Origin: Peronospora farinosa
Taxonomy: Eukaryota; Oomycota; Peronosporomycetes; Peronosporales; Peronosporaceae
Length of the DNA: 64,000 bases
Assembly (NCBI GenBank): GCA_947646735.1
Contig: CANTFK010000275.1
Span: 1 to 64,000 of the forward strand
Reading direction: 5' to 3'
Under the pieces are notes generated by a model that searched no databases, was not told the origin of the DNA, and was given only the letters and a program-made list of their open reading frames with translations. The position numbers and the translations under genes were made by a program. Position 1 is the first letter of the stretch. Every line of letters starts with the position of its first letter. This document shows, one piece after another, positions 32,897 through 44,539 of the stretch.

Positions 32897-33406
32897 TGTA
32901 ATGGGCTACATTACACACTATATCTAAAATTCTAAATATAAGCACTCATCGTTTACAGCATGGACTACCGGGGTCTTTAATCCCGTTCGCTACCCAAGCT
33001 TTCGTTTCTCAGTGTCAGTATATACCCAGATAATTGCCTTCGCCATAGGTCTTCCTTCTATTATCAACGTATTTTATCACTCTAATACATAGTATTAACA
33101 TGAATAAACAATTACATATGTAGGTAGGTGCTGGGCCCGAATAGCGGGCACAGCGTGGTAATTTATTATTGGTTTATTATTGGGCCTAAAGTCCCAATAT
33201 GGACCAATGATAAATCAACCTGAAATTTTGTGGTTCCCGAAAGGCGGAAACACTGTCGTATTTATTACGACTCAAATCTTCGTAATTAGTACGAATTAAA
33301 ACCAAAATAAAAATCAGAGTTAGTATTACTTGATACCTAATACTTGGGCTTAAGTCTTCCTCGAGCGCGCGTGTAAGATAGTAGCGGTACGTTCTACCCC
33401 CTTACA
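32897..33406 (+). repeat. 3' LTR of B2, carrying an insert
   Basis: TGTAATGGGC to CCCCCTTACA. It equals the 5' LTR apart from point changes and about 168 extra bases after its first 22. Confidence 0.9.
32919..33086 (-). other. Mitochondrial SSU rRNA fragment (NUMT)
   Basis: The complement reads as the core of a bacterial-type small-subunit rRNA: CTATGGCGAAGGCA, then GAAACGAAAGCTTGGG, GATTAAAGACCCCGGTAGTC (the 790-loop region, usually GGATTAGATACCC) and TGTAAACGATGAG. Its AT-rich ends fit an oomycete mitochondrion. It sits between LTR bases that are contiguous in the other two B LTRs, with ACAC/ACA microhomology at the joints and no target duplication. It is not a gene here, only about a tenth of rns. 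Confidence 0.85.
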
Positions 33407-34664
33407 CATACTTAATTAATATTAGCTCCTTGTCATGCACAGGTTAATTCAGCTCGGCAGCTTTTAAAGCCGAGACTGATACGAAATGACACGGTCAACG
33501 CCGTTGTCATCCTTTTGCATGAGCGCGCTGTCGATTGCAAAATTGCTTGCATCGCAGACGACGCTAAAGGGATTATCCGCGTCTGGCAATGCCAAGACCG
33601 GTTCCTCTGCAAGAGATTGCTTCACTGACGTAAACGCATCTACTTGCTCCTTCGATCAAGTCCATTCTGCATCCTTTTTCAAAAGGTCAGACAATGGCTT
33701 AGTCTGCTCCGCATAATTCTTGCTGTACTTATGCAAGTAAGTAGCGAGCCCAAGGAATTGGCGCACATCCTTCACATTACGTGGGACTGGCCATTCCTTT
33801 ACAGCCTTTACCTTTTCTGGGTCTGCTCGTACACCATGTGCACCTACGATGCAGCCCAGTACAGGTATCTCGGGTAACCCTATTACGCACTTTTGCAAGC
33901 TCACGTATAATTGGGCGTCACCCAGAGTCTGCAACACAGCGTCTAAATGACGCTTGTGCGACTCTATCGCGCTCAGACCGTCCTCCGCCCTACTATGCAC
34001 GAATGCATCGTCAAAGTAATGAGGCGCGAAGGCACGGTGCTGACGCATCACGTGAGCCACCACACGGTTGAATGTTGCTGAAGCGTTTTTTAGCTCTAAG
34101 GGCATCACAAGCCACTCCCACAGCATACCGCTTGGGGTGCTTACTGCGTTTTGGCTACATCGGTATCTCTCATGAGAACCTGATACTAGCCATCCATCAG
34201 ATCCAACGCGGAAAGATAGTTGACTTTCCCAAGGAGTCCAACAAGACATCTTTCCGCGGGATCGGTGTTTGAGCCGGAATGGTGGCCGTGTTCAGCTTAT
34301 TGTAAGCATGAACCACGCGCCATCCACCTGTTGCTTTACGCAAACAAAAGGTCGGGCTGCAGTGAGGCGACTTGCTCTCACTTACATGTCCCGCCTTGGC
34401 TCGCTTGTTGAAGAACTCATCGATTTAATCGACTTGTTCCTTCGGCAACGGCCATTGCCTGGTCACACAATACTTGGTGCCAGGCTCCAGGCTCCAGGTC
34501 AATCTCGTGCCTGATGCCCCTATCGGCCGGTAGGCGGCTCGGCACTTCAGCTGGAAACACATCACGGTGTTTCCACAGAGCATCATAGAACGGGATGTCC
34601 TACAAGGCATCCCAGTCTTGAGAAGCAAACCGTTTCTTCTTGTCAGTTTCCAAGATGATCTCAT
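33407..34664 (-). pseudogene. Element A reverse transcriptase and RNase H start
   Basis: On the minus strand: TWSLEPGTKYCVTRQWPLPK (RT start); decayed fingers; from 34249 on MLWEWLVMPLELKNASATFN; catalytic FDD in PHYFDDAFVHSRAE; GAHGVRADPEKVKAVKEWP; RQFLGLATYLHKYSKNYAE; then after a stop AFTSVKQSLAEEPVLALPD and SVVCDASNFAID. A 594-nt piece is open. Stops at 33656 and near 33460 break it. B2 interrupts at 33407. Confidence 0.85.
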
Positions 34665-34723
34665 CCATTGTGGACGACGAGCAACAGTCTACCACGTTCT
34701 TTTCTGGAGCTACAGTAGTGCGA

Positions 34724-35683
34724 CTATCCGTGGATCTCTATTTCCTTAAGTTCGGACAGGAACAGATCCCACGTCATCTCCGAGAGATTTACTATCTCCT
34801 CGGCAGATGCCAAGACAAGTTGGCGCACCTCAACTGAGGATGCCTCCGGCGTTTTGTCTTCGACGGCCTCGAACAACTCGTTCGTAGATCCGTCCTCTTG
34901 GACCGAGACTGATCCAAGGGTCACTCGTTTCGACGTGCCCTTGATCGTCTTAATACACCTGCTGCTCGTTGTTCGAGTCACCACGACCTTTGACCTGGAA
35001 GAAGGTGTCGTTGCTGCCTCAGCTAACGCACTCCTTCCAATCGCACCAGGCTCTTGACTCTGTGCCGGTTCTTGTGGCGCTTGACTTCCTGTCAGCCCAC
35101 CATTAACTGCCACAGGCTCTCGGCTCGGACTATTGGACGCATGACTATCTGTCATCGCCCCATTCACTACACCAGTCTTTTCGACCTGGGTAGGAATATG
35201 TGTCACCTGGCTTTCCGCCAGTGCACTCCCAACTACACCACTCCTTTCGAGCTGGGTAGTTCCTGGTGTCGATTTACATACCGTCATCGCACCCTCGACT
35301 GTGTTGGGCACAGCATCAGCCACATAAGCTTCTCGCAAGAGCACATCCTTTCCGGTGTCTTGCGTAGAGCTAGCGACTGTGCGTGTACGCCAGTCTATCC
35401 ATGGTTGGTGTTTAGCCAACCAAGGCATGCCTAGGATGAGGTCATACGGACTCTCCATACCTAGCACTGTGAACTTCTCTTTACAGGAGAAGTCACTGAA
35501 ACTGAAGGCGAGTTCAACTTGAACTCCCTCTGATTTAACGAGCGCGCCGTTCGCTAAACGAACGATCGCCTCTTCTCGCTTGCCATCCTGGCAAAGCGAC
35601 TCATAACTCGCCGGTCTCTTTTTTAGAGCCGCGAGTTTCACAAAGTTTTGTGATGCACCCGAATCCACGAGAAGGGTCATCAC
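34724..35683 (-). CDS. Element A protease region, open
   Basis: A 319-aa open frame on the minus strand. Residues 4-115 form a retropepsin domain with intact LLVDSGASQNFVK and YDLILGMPWLAKHQPWIDW. The rest is a Ser/Thr/Val-rich linker to RT with a repeated block (VVGSALAESQVTHIP, VVNGAMTDSHASNSP, VNGGLTGSQAPQEP), ending ETWDLFLSELKE-like. It is preceded by gag. Of the three Gypsy proteases in the window, only this one keeps DSG. Confidence 0.75.
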   Translation of the reverse strand: MMTLLVDSGASQNFVKLAALKKRPASYESLCQDGKREEAIVRLANGALVKSEGVQVELAFSFSDFSCKEKFTVLGMESPYDLILGMPWLAKHQPWIDWRTRTVASSTQDTGKDVLLREAYVADAVPNTVEGAMTVCKSTPGTTQLERSGVVGSALAESQVTHIPTQVEKTGVVNGAMTDSHASNSPSREPVAVNGGLTGSQAPQEPAQSQEPGAIGRSALAEAATTPSSRSKVVVTRTTSSRCIKTIKGTSKRVTLGSVSVQEDGSTNELFEAVEDKTPEASSVEVRQLVLASAEEIVNLSEMTWDLFLSELKEIEIHG

Positions 35684-36900
35684 TTGGTCATAGCTTTGTA
35701 CTCGAGCGCTAAGACCAAAAGGGTTGAGGTCCGACCTTTCGAAACCTCAGGGACTATGCTACCCATTTGTTTATTCACTCTGAGCTTAGGGGTAGCTTCA
35801 GGGTCCGCGACAGTAGGGCATCCCGCCCCTACTGCGCTCCCGCATTTACCGACCTATCGGGGGTCGAATCTGTACCCGTGCGACGTGCACGGTTCTTTGA
35901 CCCACCCTTCGGGTTGGGAGACTTTTGCTGGCTGCCTTAGCACCATCGCAAGTTTGGCATAGCAGCGAGCTATCATATGGCCGCGCTTGCCGCACTTGTA
36001 GCAGACCACGTCTGCATTGCCTAACTCCATTAGAGTGGCATCCGACTCTCCGCCGATGGCTTATAATAAGCTATCGCGGAGGCACTGTTGTAGGATTGCT
36101 CCTCAGCCATGGCAATATCTATTGCCTCTTCCATCGTCTTTGGCACCTTTCTAAAAAGGGACTGATGCGATGGGCCGTGTCGTAGTCCGTTCATGTACGT
36201 AAGCACCTTAATGTGGTCCGATACCGAAACACATTAATGGAGGAAGACAGCAAACGCATCTCCTGTACATACGCTTGCAGAGATCGTTTCGCCTGTCGTG
36301 CTCCGAAGAAGCGCGCCTGAAGTAATACTTCATTGTTAGGCGGCTGGTACATGGCACGAATCATTGACTTAAAGATCGTCCCTGGTGGAAACGCATCAGC
36401 GTTTGCCATAAGCGCAGAGTAAGGCCACTCTGTCGCTTTGCCACGCAAGTTGGACATGGCATACGACACCATCCTGATGTCGTCTTCGATGAGCTGCGCC
36501 ATACCGCATTGCTCCACGTCTAATAGCCAGTGGATAATCGTATGTGGGGCAGTCCCATTAAACTTCGGAGGATCCATCCGAATGGGCTTTGGAGGAAGAG
36601 AGCGTCTCAACAGATCTGTTGAGCGCTTCATTCCGAGCTTGATCAAGCCTAAACTCATCATGGGTCTTAGTTATGGTCTCAGCTGTGGCTTGGCTGTTTG
36701 CCTCGGACGAGTTTCTACGCTGTCCGAGCACAAACGCCTCGAATTGCTCCAACTGAGCAACATGTTGCTCAGGAGGACAATGCAAGAGGTTGACCAGGGC
36801 TTGTTCACCAAGTCCCTACGTTAAATGCTTTGCCAACTCCCTATGGCGTTGAGAGAGGTGAGAAGTTCCCCATTCCATACTGAGGGGCATCCGTAGCCAC
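35684..36900 (-). pseudogene. Element A gag, with frameshifts
   Basis: On the minus strand: N-terminal EQHVAQLEQFEAFVLGQRRN; then the capsid domain (PIRMDPPKFNGTAPHTIIHW, MVSYAMSNLRGKATEW, LLQARFFGARQAKRSL); a frame change near 36220; and an intact zinc knuckle CYKCGKRGHMIARC (about 35967-36008). Frame changes near 36600 and 36220 make it non-functional. Confidence 0.8.
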
Positions 36901-37193
36901 ACGCACGCTCAGAGAGACGAGTCATGGGAAGGACTACTAGTGCTACCAAGTGAAGACGGGCATTTTGAAAGAAGCTGCCACGTACTACGCAAGCGAACAA
37001 CTTTGATCATCGCGAGGAAGCGGTTAGACCGTATTAACTCCGCGTGCGGTGGTGGGGGGGGTTTCGGGGCTTAAGCGTTGTACTAATCGTTACCGGTTGC
37101 TTTTAAGCGAATCGCGCAACGAACTATACAACAAGCACCTAAATGCGTCGCGGAAGCTGTTTTCAATCGTCTCGTGCGTAGTGAGTGCGATGC
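36901..37193 (-). other. Element A leader (5' UTR)
   Basis: Between LTR and gag. It shares blocks with the E leader at 13640-13860 (GCGAGGAAGCGGTTAGACCG). Confidence 0.5.
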
Positions 37194-37570
37194 TGTAATG
37201 GGGTTCCCTCCGACTATATTGATTACAGTATAGTCTACTTTCACTGATTACAGTGAAAGCAGGTGCCTCAGAACCTCACGTACACGTGAGCAGAGGAAGG
37301 GAATCAACTAAACTAATGCTTAGTTGAGAGGGACTAAGAAAACTGTATTTAATCTAGTTAACTGTCTAATAAACTAATCTGTTATAACCTTTGTTGACTA
37401 TATTAAACTACAACTATGTATGTTGATAACTTGCCCTCCACTCATTGCGCACGTCCATCGGTCATTGGTCAGCGCGTTGGTTGATATGATGTTCCATATC
37501 AACCAATGATTGGGCATCTCCAACTTCAAGGAGATCTAGGAACAATGTTATAAGAAAAGATTTTATTGTC
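37194..37570 (-). repeat. Element A 5' LTR (outer end approximate)
   Basis: Plus strand begins TGTAATGGGG. The first 200 bp resemble the D LTR at 7132. The outer end is taken as the point where the Helitron-like unit begins. Confidence 0.6.
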
Positions 37571-37576
37571 AAATAG

Positions 37577-38780
37577 TCTATATAATAAAAGAATACTGTC
37601 TGTCCGTTTGATCCTTTTCCGGGCATTCGGATTGGCTACTTTTGCATTATTCGCTCATTTTGGATTGGCTGATTATGCATTTTTGGCTCATAACGCATTG
37701 ACAGAGTTTGCATGTTTGTATATATCATTACATGCATAACAGGGTGTTCATATGTCGTCCTTTTGTCGATAACATTAAACACGAAACGATGGCACACATA
37801 AAGTCATATGCATCATTACATAGTGCTATATCAAACACTGCTTTTTTAGAAGAGTAGATGTGACACATGCTTTCGATTCGTTAGTCAAAACATGGGCTCC
37901 ATGCTCAAATGATACAGTACAAAGTGGCAAAAGCAAGCGTAGTTAGCAGGTTAAAGTGGATCCAGTTACAATAAACGAGTCGACTAAAATATAATGCATC
38001 ATACATACAATGTCATTTACCTGAGTCAACCGTACATTCTACATTACGGAACGACGGGTTTACATTCACCTTTATACCCAACAATTACCTTATGTAATTG
38101 CATATATAGAAGTAGAATGATGAGTACGAAGATCGAAAGACGACTTCGCTTACTATATCCGTCAAAAAGAAGGGTACACAATGACCTGCGAAACGACGAG
38201 TACACATTGACCTGCGAAACGACAGGTATACAATGACTGACGTGGACAGGTACACTCTGCCTTTTTTACCCATTGACATCATAGTCACAATGACGTGACC
38301 TAACTAGATATATAAAAATTAAAGTAATGGTTCAATATACCGACCTTCATTAACTTTTATACCTATTAACTTACGTAAAGCAACCTAAAAATCGAAGGAA
38401 AGTAAAAAATTCAAATACTGTCAGCGTAAAATTTGTGCACCTATCCGTCGAAACGACGGGTGAATTCCATCACTTATTTGCATCAACGTAAGCCCATTTC
38501 CATCATTGTTAAATTAAGTAGGAATTTTTTATGTGGTCTAGCAATCTATTTCGTCGGACATCCATCTATAGAAATGATTAATATGACTAATATTTTTATA
38601 GTAAAATCTATATAATAACTCCGTCCATCATGCTATATGACTAAATGGAAAATGCACGGAACGACGGGTACTTAATGACTTTCAAACCCATCGCTATACC
38701 TTAGCCGACACGATATTCAAAGTAAAATGATGCCTATCTATACTACTTCGCACCGTCGGAACGACGGGAAAACACCCTCG
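37577..38780 (+). mobile_element. Helitron-like unit 1 (non-autonomous)
   Basis: Starts TCTATATAATAAAAG and ends with the hairpin CCGTCGGAACGACGGG followed by AAAACACCCTCG. The 5' TC, the 3' hairpin and a near-CTRR end fit Helitrons. There is no Rep or helicase coding. Inner hairpin copies lie at about 38046, 38451 and 38662. Confidence 0.65.
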
Positions 38781-41178
38781 TCTATATAATAAAAGAATAC
38801 TGTCTGTCCGTTTGATCCTTTTCCGGCATTCGGATTGGCTACTTTTGCATTATTCGCTCATTTTGGATTGGCTGATTATGCATTTTTGGCTCATAACGCA
38901 TTGGCAGAGTTTGCCTTTTTGTGTTAATAATTACATGTGCGATTTCCATATTAGAGAGTCCATATGTCGGCTTCTATCTATAACACTTATATACGAAACG
39001 ATTGCACACATACGTGTTCATATTTTATATAAATACAGCTTATTATAAATATATAAGATGAGACACATGCTTCATAATCGTTGTAATGCATGTGCTCAGT
39101 GCTTGAATAATACACTAGAAATTCGGCAAAAGCAAGCGTTCTCATCAGGTTGTATTGAATTGCTGACTATAAGTGATGTGACCCATATGTATTGTATCTG
39201 CATTTTGTATATATTGTTACGTGAGCAGAATTCCATAATAAAATTTAGTCCATCCCTGGGTGTCGACATCACGTGCTTCTATCAAAAAAATGATATACGA
39301 AACGATGGCACACATAAATGTTCATATGCATCATAACATACTGCAATAATACACGCAGCTTTTTTAAAATAGTAGATGAGACACATGCTTTCGATTCGTT
39401 AGTCAAAGCATGGGCTCCATGCTCAAATTATACACTACAAAGTGGAAAAAGTAAGCGCAGTTAGCAGGTTAAAGTGGATGCAGGTACAATAAGCGAATCA
39501 TACTTATTCATTTACCTGAGTCAACCGGATATTCTACATTACGGAACGACGGGTTTATATCTACCTTTATACCCATCACTTTACCTTATTAAACCGGATA
39601 TATTGAAGTTAAGAGATGGGTACGAAAATCAAAAGACAGACTTCGCTTACTGTGTCCGTTGGAACGACGGGTACACATTGAACTGCGAAATGACAGATAC
39701 ACATTGGCCGGTGTCGACAGAAAAACTTTGACTTTCATACTTAATGATTTACTTATCACAACCGAATATATTTAAAAAGATGGGTACGAAGATTTTTCTA
39801 GCAGACTTTTGCTCACCATGTTTGTCGGAACGACGAGTGAGCATCCGTATTTTTAGGTAAATGGTGGGCCAATCTACTAGAAGCGTAGGATTGCGCCCCT
39901 ATCCGTCGAAACAACGGACGCTAACAAAACTGCACATAGGCTAAAAGTAGCATCAAAACAGCTGTGAAACACACAATGATAATTATATTCGGTCCTTGAT
40001 GCATAAAAATATGTATATATATTCGGTTCGCGCGCACCAATCCGTTAATCGACGGGCGAACACCCTAGAAAATCGCTGCGTGTTTTAAAGATGCCTACAG
40101 TATATATATTACTTTCTTGCACCGTCGAAACGACGGGTTAAAGCACTAGACCATAGTACTAAAAGCTCCATACAAGCTAAAAGTAGCATGAAAAAAGGCT
40201 GACTGACTCACCAACTTTTGATCCTTTCATTTGATTTATTCTGTATTTTTGGTCCGCTCGGACCTTTCCGTCGCAACGATGGGTGAGCACTCTTACTTTT
40301 TTCCATTAACGTAAGCAGATTTCCATCAGTATTATTTAAACGAATAATATGTATCAGGTTTAGCAATAAATTTCGTCGGACATCCATCTATAGGAGTGGG
40401 TATCATGACTGAAATTTGTATAGCAAAATCTGTATAATAACTCCGTCCATCATGCAGTATAAATAAATGGAAAATGCACGGAACGACGGGTACACATTTA
40501 ATCTTATTTCCATCACTATACCTTAGCCGACCCGATATTCTAAAGTAAATTAATGCCTATCTATACTACTTTGCACCGTCGGAACGACGGGTAAATACCC
40601 TAAAAGGTACAATATGCTATTAGCGTAGAGTTCGCCGTCCTATTCGTCGGAGCGACAGGCACACACCCTAGCAGCGGCGTCTTCGCGCAGCGTTCCATCA
40701 AAACGACGTGATATAAACTCACTAAAGAAACTATTTTCGTAGACTTCGCGTACTGAATTCGCGGAAATGACAGATAAATACCCCAGCAAATCGCTTCGTT
40801 TATGATGCCTATATATGCAACTTCGTACCGTTAGAACGACGGGTGATGAAATGAAAAGTTGACGAAACGTCGAGTACACATTGATTTTCGTATCCATCTT
40901 TACCCTAAGTCAATCTAATTATCGAACGTAAGTTAATGGGTTTACAGGTCAAAAGGCAGACCATGTTCGTCGAAACGACGGGTGAACACCCTTACTTTCG
41001 AAACGACAGGTACGCATTGACCTTCATACACATTACCTTTGAACGAATCAATTACCCAAGTCAATATACGATCAGCTTCAAAATTGTGCACCTATCGGTC
41101 GAAACGACGGGAACACCCCTATATATGTATTAATCGCATAAAAACCATGTCCGTCGGAACGACGGGTACACACCCTAG
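38781..41178 (+). mobile_element. Helitron-like unit 2 with many hairpin motifs
   Basis: It begins with the same TCTATATAATAAAAG as unit 1 and shares its first 130 bp. A further block matches at 37855-37990 and 39372-39500. It ends GTCCGTCGGAACGACGGG, then TACACACCCTAG, followed by T: a canonical Helitron 3' end (hairpin, about 11 nt, CTAG|T). Inside are about 16 variants of the hairpin (for example near 39657, 39826, 40042, 40121, 40576, 40641, 40967, 41095), each often followed by a CACCCT-like end. No protein coding is seen. Confidence 0.65.
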
Positions 41179-41229
41179 TATTAGTTATAATAATATTTTT
41201 ATTGACGCTTCATATAAGTGTCAATATTA

Positions 41230-41544
41230 TGTAACGGGCTCACCCCGTTACAGATGCAGTAAAGTCAAGACTGACTAATATTTACTAGAATTTAACTAAA
41301 TACAAATCTAGCTACTGATTGGTTTATTATGCAAAGATTGGATTCGCGTCTTTTTAGATGCGTATCCCTACGTGCAAGCTAAATTATATTTAAGCTCGCT
41401 GATGACGTCCGTCTGAAGCGTCACCATGACGCCTAGTCCCCATGGGCGTCATCCCCGTTGATGTTGAATCCATCCATGGATATCACATTCACGAGGGTGG
41501 GTCACATTGATGTGTCTCACCTAAGTGGCAAGTCTAAGGTACCA
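41230..41544 (-). repeat. Lone LTR of family E
   Basis: TGTAACGGGC on the left and GGTACCA on the right. It matches 13863-14163 (CTACTGATTGG, GATATCACATTCACGAGGGT). No internal region remains. Just right of it is ACACCCTAG|T (41551-41560), which looks like another Helitron-type end. Confidence 0.6.
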
Positions 41545-41560
41545 CGCTGAACACCCTAGT

Positions 41561-42650
41561 TATTTTTATAAATAAAAGAGGTCAGGTGTAGAAAGTAGAC
41601 GTAATGACCTTAATGCAATAGAGGAAATATAAATGTATGATATATTCAGCGTTAACTACTCCCGTTTGTCAGCACTACAACATGCATCTTCAACGGCACC
41701 GTGTCACATGGCATATGGCGTCCGTCTGGTCTGCCCATCATCTTATGATGGTACCACGCGGCGGCCGTATTTTTTCGTCTCACATGTCAAGTTGTCGCAA
41801 AACATCCTATTAGATGAGATCGGACCTTACCTGTCATAGGTCTTGCACTTGAATTTGAACCTCGTAACCGCGACGACCTGCCAGAAACAATACCTTCTAA
41901 TAAAAGGCCGTGTGGTCCAACCGCTCCGTGTCCTGCCTTGCAATGATTTGTTTTTGCCGAAGTTGGTTGCAAAGATGAGATGCGAAAACCACATCAGAAA
42001 AAATAGTAACCGTGTATTTACTAAAGCATACCGAGGATTTGATGCGAATAACTGCTAGATTCACACTTTTAAAAGCGAAAAGGTGCCGGACGTGACCATC
42101 GACGTTGAAGGTTATGACGTGGCGATTGATGTTGAAGCTTCCTAGACGATGCTGCGAAAGTCCGTACCTACCACAGACAAAGAGTTGTACTCAATACGAG
42201 CGCATGATACGTCAACATTTTCGTTGCTGCATATATATTGCAGCGAATTCGCTGCTGTAGTAGAAGAGGTTGTTGTTCTCCTGTCGGGCAAATGAAGAAC
42301 CTTTACATCTGAAAGGACAACACGTTGCTACCGAGCTACTTTGTGCTCGAGTTGATACTATATTATGGCATGGCAAAATAATTGCACTGATATCGATTGA
42401 CAATTTCACGAATATAAAGTCGAAATTCGACTCATCAACAGATGCTACATTCGTAATTACTTCTCACTGCTGTGTACCACACCATCTTTTCTTGCTTAGA
42501 CTTGAGTTAAGTATGCTGGAATGTTCGAGAATCCTAAATAGGATTTAGCTTTGTGCTCGACAAAGTGGAATTTGACTGGGGCAAGCGGCGCCAGGGTAGA
42601 GCATAGCAGTTCAAGTGTGAGGATACACTAATAGAGACGAGGCTCGTATT
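41561..42650. other. Intergenic boundary between repeats and genes
   Basis: About 1.1 kb without a recognised gene. Short frames (such as 41633-41839) have no known motif. It holds the promoter region of the next gene. Confidence 0.5.
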
Positions 42651-44292
42651 ATGACGAATGCGACTGCTGAAGAGTTCAAAACACAGGGCAATGAGTTGTA
42701 TAAGCGCGGGGACTACCGACGTGCCATCGACAAGTATACGCAAGCCATTGATGCTGCCCCGACTATTGTGGCTTATTATGGGAACCGTGCCGCCGCTTCC
42801 TTTATGTTAGGCAAGCACAAGGATGTTGTGACGGACTGCAATCGTGCCATTGTGTTTGATCCGCTCTATATGAAGGGCTACGTACGGAAAGCCAAGGCAC
42901 AGCTAGCAATGGTACGAAATATATGAATGAAATGTTAATATCTTGTGGTAATAATAACAATTATTAATGATATTTATTTTTAATTTTTAGGGGGATAATG
43001 AAGCAGCTATGAAGACGTATCAGACGGGTCTAATACGTGATCCAAACAACACGACGCTATTGAATGAAAAGCGCGCGTTAGAAACGGCACTTGATAAAGT
43101 GCATCGTGGTAAGGAATACCTTGCAGCCGGCAAGTTTTCACAAGCCGTGACGGTGTTTGACCACGCGGCGCAGGTGTGTACGGGCTCCAATCAAATTAAA
43201 CTGCTGCGTGGAGAAGCGCTGATTGGCTGTGAACGCTACGACGAAGCTTTTGCAGTACTAACGCAGCTCATGCGCACGGATTCAAGCAGCCCGGAACTGC
43301 TGTTTCTACGTGCACGCTGTCTTTACTATCAGGGTGAGTTTTCCAGTGCAATTAAGCATTTACAGCAGGCATTGCGCTCGGATCCAGACAATAGCAAGTG
43401 TATGAAGGAGATCAAGCGGATCCGCAGTCTGGAGACCAGTAAAGAGGAGGCTAATGATGCTTTTAAGACTGGCAAAATGGCTGATGCCGTGGAGATGTAC
43501 ACAAAGTGTCTGATGATTGACCCACAAAACAAGGCCTTTAACTCGAAGATCCACTGCAACCGAGCCAATGCACTGTCGCGTCTGAACAGGCATGAAGAGG
43601 CTATTAAGGACTGTGACAAGGCTATCTACTATGATCACGGATATGCTAAAGCATACCTCCGCAAGGCTGCTTGTCTGAAGGCCCTTGGTGGTCTAGAAAA
43701 CCTGGAACAGGCGCTGCGTGTGTACGACCAAGCTTCGAAACTGGTAGGTGATGATGCTCAGCGTGATATCCAAAGCAACATTCGCCAGACCAAACTAGAC
43801 ATCAAAAAAGCAAAGCGCAAGGATTACTACAAGATATTGAACGTCGCGCAGAACGCCTCAGAGGCCGAGATTAAAAAGTCGTACAAGAGGATGGCTTTGA
43901 AGTTTCACCCGGATCGTCATGCAGGCAAGTCGGAAGAACAGAAGGCAGAGGCCGAAGCTGCCTTCAAGGACGTTGGCGAGGCGTACGCGGTGCTGTCGGA
44001 TACACAAAAAAGGCAGCGCTATGATTCAGGAGTGGATCTTGAAGACCTCGACAGTGACTTTGGCGGAGGTGGAATGGGCGGCGGCATGGGTGGTGTTGAC
44101 CCCTCGCAGATTTTTCAGGTGCGACAACAGCAGTCGTTGGTATATCGTGACTTATCCAATGCTTTTACTGACTTATTCTGTGTCATGTAGATGTTCTTTG
44201 GCGGCGGTGGCGGTGGTATGGGAGGTATGGGAGGCATGGGAGGTGGCATGGGCGGCGGCGGCATGGGGGGCCAGCGATACCACTTTGGCTAG
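42651..44292 (+). CDS. DNAJC7: TPR and J-domain co-chaperone (DNAJC7-like)
   Basis: Three exons: 42651-42911, 42991-44118 and 44191-44292, both introns GT-AG and phase 0 (79 and 72 nt). The product has 496 aa; human DNAJC7 has 494. About seven TPR repeats fill residues 5-350 ([20 protein letters not shown] is the first). The J-domain is at about 365-434 with the HPD motif (KFHPDRH), and a Gly/Met-rich tail ends [13 protein letters not shown]7 binds Hsp70 and Hsp90 via its TPRs, stimulates Hsp70 ATPase, and hands clients back between the two in the cytosol. Reading past the last intron donor would give a spurious end, so splicing is needed for the normal C-terminus. Confidence 0.92.
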
Positions 44293-44482
44293 AAAGAGAA
44301 CTTGTAGGCTCTGTGTGCGCGTGTATGTTCAGACAAAGACGGGAGAGTTGAATGGCTGTCCTTGACGATGAGAATGTTCGTGCGGACTGCTATAGGGCTG
44401 TAGCACTTAACAGGATAGCAATGATATCATCTTCAATCTTTGTGGTGTTGTTTTTTCACAGTAACGCTTATTTATCCCCGAG

Positions 44483-44498
44483 TTCTCATCCATTTATT
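44483..44498 (+). promoter_or_regulatory. Possible oomycete initiator (Inr-like) element
   Basis: TTCTCATCCATTTATT lies 42 bp before the JmjC start codon. Oomycete core promoters often carry a TCAYTYYNCAWTT-like initiator. The match is partial. Confidence 0.3.
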
Positions 44499-44539
44499 AA
44501 TTGAGACCGTGAAGTGCCCGATCATAATCATTGTCCAAG

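Larger units (their letters stand above)
21810..33406 (+). mobile_element. Full-length Ty3/Gypsy chromodomain element B2 with nested C2
   Basis: It has a 341-bp 5' LTR (21810-22150), primer site TGGTAGCACTTCGTAG, gag, protease, RT (cut by C2), RNase H, integrase, chromodomain, an antisense ORF and a 3' LTR (32897-33406, enlarged by a mitochondrial insert). Target duplication tatac/catac. Without the C2 insertion the element would be about 7.6 kb. Coding is nearly continuous but for single stops and shifts. It is inserted in the RNase H region of element A. Confidence 0.9.
20147..37570 (-). mobile_element. Ty3/Gypsy element A, split by B2
   Basis: A minus-strand Gypsy element. The 5' LTR begins at 37194 (right side), then come leader, gag (35.7-36.8 kb), protease (34.7-35.7 kb) and RT (33.4-34.7 kb). 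B2 (21810-33406) interrupts it within RNase H, and RNase H and integrase resume at 21809 down to 20147. The RNase H text joins across the insertion: ...HDKELILIKY on the right meets LVKFRVHLL on the left. The flanks tatac and catac are a 5-bp duplication with one change. Confidence 0.8.

Noticed and set aside
32919..33086. A functional rRNA gene
   Set aside because: Only about 168 bp of the small-subunit rRNA are present, inside an LTR.
33407..36830. Plus-strand frames over element A
   Set aside because: They mirror the minus-strand gag, protease and RT, which have clear motifs.
37577..41178. Short plus-strand frames of 60-92 codons in the Helitron-like units
   Set aside because: AT-rich, no Rep or helicase motif, and they span the hairpin motifs; not credible genes.
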